This document shows positions 60,916 to 64,000 of a stretch of DNA of 64,000 bases, piece after piece (within the stretch, counting starts at the first letter, position 1; every line of letters begins with the position of its first letter). The notes beneath the pieces were generated by a model. It was given only the letters and a program-made list of their open reading frames with translations, did no database searches and was not told the origin of the DNA. The translations under genes and the position numbers were made by a program. The stretch is taken from the NCBI GenBank assembly GCA_022606425.2, contig JAHDVF020000673.1, positions 620,001 through 684,000 on the forward strand, read 5' to 3'. The stretch comes from Lepidostoma basale (taxonomy: Eukaryota > Arthropoda > Insecta > Trichoptera > Lepidostomatidae).

Positions 60916-63900
60916 TGTTATTTTAATGTAAAATTGTTCTGGCAGGGCGATAACCTATGTTATCTTTTGGATTAGACGATTTACTTCAGCTGTTTTAGTT
61001 TTTCTCTGTTATGCTGTGATAGGTAAACATATTCTTACATACAGCATTAGCTGCCCCAGTTGGAAAAAACCAGTAATATAACATTTAAATGGTCTGACTC
61101 TCACGCCAGTGTTTTTCAATATACTGCCTCATTTTAATATAATTATTTGATTTCGTAAAGAGATGCCGACGCTATGATGATACCAGGGAAAGACTTTGAG
61201 ATAGGGTGAGGAACACGGCTATCCACGAGCATTCCAAGGTGGAAGATGTCGTGAGATGGGCACGCAAATTTTAAGATACTGGTACGTAAGGATCCCTACA
61301 CCTCACAATTCTATGAATTGGTAATCTATTTTAATAATGTTATTTTAATGTAAAATTGTTCTGGCAGGGCGATAACCTATAATATCTTTTGGATTAGACG
61401 ATTTACTTCAGCTGTTTTAGTTTTTCTCTGTTATGCTGTGATAGGTAAACATATTCTTACGTACAGCATTAGCTGCCTCAGTTGGAAAAAATCCAGTAAT
61501 ATAACATTTCCAAATGTTCTGACGTTCCCACGCCAGTGTTTTTTTTTTAATATACTGCTCATTTTAATATAATTATTTGATTTTTGCAGAGATGCCGACG
61601 CTAAGGATGATACCAGGAAAGACTCTTTGAGATAGGGTGAGGAACACGGCTATCCACGATATCTCCAAGGTGGAAGATGTCGTGAGATGGGGCACGCAAC
61701 GCAAGATACTGGCATGTATGGATCCCACACCTCACAATTCTATGAATTGGTATAATCTATTTTAATAATGTTATTTTAATGTAAAATTGTTCTGGCAGGG
61801 CGATAACCTATATCTTTTGGATTAGACGATTTACTTCAGCTGTTTTAGTTTTTCTCTGAAAAAAAAAATGCTGTGATAGGTAAACATATCCTTACATACA
61901 GCATTAGCTGCCTCAGTTGGAAAAATCCAGTAATATAACATTTCCAAATGGTCTGACGTTCCCACGCCAGTGTTTTTTTTTAATATACTGCTCATTTTAA
62001 TATAATTATTTGATTTTTGCAGAGATGCCGACGCTAAGGATGATACCAGGAAAGACTCTTTGAGATAGGGTGAGGAACACGGCTATCCACGATATCTCCA
62101 AGGTGGAAGATGTCGTGAGATGGGGCACGCAACGCAAGATACTGGCATGTATGGATCCCACACCTCACAATTCTATGAATTGGTATAATCTATTTTAATA
62201 ATGTTATTTTAATGTAAAATTGTTCTGGCAGGGCGATAACCTATAATATCTTTTGGATTAGACGATTTACTTCAGCTGTTTTAGTTTTTCTCTGTTATGC
62301 TGTGATAGGTAAACATATTCTTACATACAGCATTAGCTGCCTCAGTTGGAAAAATCCAGTAATATAACATTTCCAAATGGTCTGACGTTCCCACGCCAGT
62401 GTTTTTTTTTTAATATACTGCTCATTTTAATATAATTATTTGATTTTTGCAGAGATGCCGACGCTAAGGATGATACCAGGAAAGACTCTTTGAGATAGGG
62501 TGAGGAACACGGCTATCCACGATATCTCCAAGGTGGAAGATGTCGTGAGATGGGGCACGCAACGCAAGATACTGGCATGTATGGATCCCACACACCTCAC
62601 AATTCTATGAATTGGTATAATCTATTTTAATAATGTTATTTTAATGTAAAATTGTTCTGGCAGGCGATAACCTATATCTTTTGGATTAGACGATTTACTT
62701 CAGCTGTTTTAGTTTTTCTCTGAAAAAAAAAATGCTGTGATAGATAAACATATCCTTACATACAGCATTAGCTGCCTCAGTTGGAAAAATCCAGTAATAT
62801 AACATTTCCAAATGTTCTGACGTTCCCACGCCAGTGTTTTTTTTTTTAATATACTGCTCATTTTAATATAATTATTTGATTTTTGCAGAGATGCCGACGC
62901 TAAGGATGATACCAGGAAAGACTCTTTGAGATAGGGTGAGGAACACGGCTATCCACGATATCTCCAAGGTGGAAGATCTCGTGAGATGGGGCACGCAACG
63001 CAAGATACTGGCATGTATGGATCCCACACCTCACAATTCTATGAATTGGTATAATCTATTTTAATAATGTTATTTTAATGTAAAATTGTTCTGGCAGGGC
63101 AATAACCTATAATATCTTTTGGATTAGACGATTTACTTCAGCTGTTTTAGTTTTTCTCTGTTATGCTGTGATAGGTAAACATATTCTTACATACAGCATT
63201 AGCTGCCTCAGTTGGAAAAATCCAGTAATATAACATTTCCAAATGGTCTGACGTTCCCACGCCAGTGTTTTTTTTTTAATATACTGCTCATTTTAATATA
63301 ATTATTTGATTTTTGCAGAGATGCCGACGCTAAGGATGATACCAGGAAAGACTCTTTGAGATAGGGTGAGGAACACGGCTATCCACGATATCTCCAAGGT
63401 GGAAGATGTTGTGAGATGGGGCACGCAACGCAAGATACTGGCATGTATGGATCCCACACCTCACAATTCTATGAATTGGTATAATCTATTTTAATAATGT
63501 TATTTTAATGTAAAATTTTTCTGGCAGGGCGATAACCTATATCTTTTGGATTAGACAATTTACTTCAGCTGTTTTAGTTTTTCTCTGAAAAAAAAAATGC
63601 TGTGATAGGTAAACATATCCTTACATACAGCATTAGCTGCCTCAGTTGGAAAAATCCAGTAATATAACATTTCCAAATGTTCTGACGTTCCCACGCCAGT
63701 GTTTTTTTTAATATACTGCTCATTTTAATATAATTATTTGATTTTTGCAGAGATGCCGACGCTAAGGATGATACCAGGAAAGACTCTTTGAGATAGGGTG
63801 AGGAACACGGCTATCCACGATATCTCCAAGGTGGAAGATGTCGTGAGATGGGGCACGCAACGCAAGATACTAAGATACTGGCATGTATGGATCCCACACC
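60916..63900 (+). repeat. Satellite, about 430 bp x 7, contains LINE fragment
   Basis: Units begin at tgttattttaatgtaaaat: 60916, 61339, 61769, 62202, 62634, 63069 and 63499 (periods 423, 430, 433, 432, 435, 430). Each contains a GAA-LINE segment near its end (GAGATGCCGACGCTAAGGAT... to cgcaagatactggcatgt) homologous to the TLR.I.GKTLRDRVRNADI region at 14064-14190 but with a broken frame. The first unit is the most divergent. Subtypes alternate (see findings). Confidence 0.92.
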
Positions 63901-63904
63901 TTGA

Positions 63905-64000
63905 TATGTGCAAGACTGATTGTTATATTTATGAACTAATTTTGAAATGGTATGTACAGGTTGGATTAATTAGTTTAATTCCACTATTAGAGGCAGAACA
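63905..64000. other. End of window, no feature
   Basis: The satellite stops near 63900 and unique A+T-rich sequence continues to the window edge. Confidence 0.4.

Noticed and set aside
60916..63900. A repeated coding gene family in the 430-bp units
   Set aside because: The LINE-like segment has a stop after GKTL in every unit and no open frame crosses a unit.

Overview
This window looks like transposon-rich intergenic DNA from the nuclear genome of an arthropod, most likely an insect and possibly a moth or butterfly. The reasons are a cecropia/mori-type mariner, Tc1-mariner, hAT and TTAA-target DNA elements, a tRNA-headed SINE, several non-LTR retrotransposon (LINE) families cut short at the 5' end, strong A+T richness, and no prokaryotic gene organisation. 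I found no host protein-coding gene I would defend. Almost every long reading frame is a transposon gene, a decayed piece of one, or a chance frame.

Layout. 1-2.4 kb: a hammerhead-like palindromic repeat (HH1) interrupted by a CR1-like LINE tail and by a nearly intact 1284-bp mariner. 2.4-7 kb: decayed LINE 3' ends and several HH repeats. 7-20 kb: a TIR element, more HH repeats, LINE 3' ends with GAA tails (the best keeps the reverse-transcriptase YADD box at 13.6 kb), a 251-bp MITE with perfect 34-bp TIRs, and a LINE-in-LINE insertion at 18.45 kb with a 12-bp target duplication. 20-24 kb: a SINE, a hammerhead pair, GC-richer single-copy DNA and a 512-bp TTAA element. 24-36 kb: mostly unique A+T-rich DNA with HH repeats at 26.2, 28.1, 29.2-29.7, 35.0 and 35.6 kb. 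36-52 kb: more LINE ends, a 2-kb defective Tc1-mariner-like element (42.37-44.37 kb) and a second SINE copy. 52-55 kb: a polyadenylated LINE with intact ORF1 and endonuclease but no reverse transcriptase, sitting inside a SINE. 55.7-56.5 kb: a nest of at least four elements. 59.2-60.6 kb: nested hAT-like elements. 60.9-63.9 kb: a satellite of about 430 bp x 7 that contains a LINE fragment and alternates between two subtypes.

The most interesting signal is a set of at least eight sequence-unrelated short repeats with one plan: CUGANGA (or a decayed form), a short hairpin, GAAA, a self-complementary 4-8 nt block (ACAUGU, ACCGGU, ACAGCUGU, ACUAGU or ACGU), then U followed by C or U. This is the order of a type I hammerhead ribozyme with a minimal, palindromic helix III, as described in Penelope-like retroelements. 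Helix II shows compensatory changes between copies. Copies often lie as inverted pairs, so they also form long palindromes. No Penelope-like reverse transcriptase is present here, so these are at most non-autonomous relics. Cleavage activity is inferred, not shown.

The recurrent LINE with a (TTAG)n tail (about 25 copies) is called TTAG-LINE below. LINE 3' ends with (GAA)n tails are called GAA-LINE; they are more than one family.
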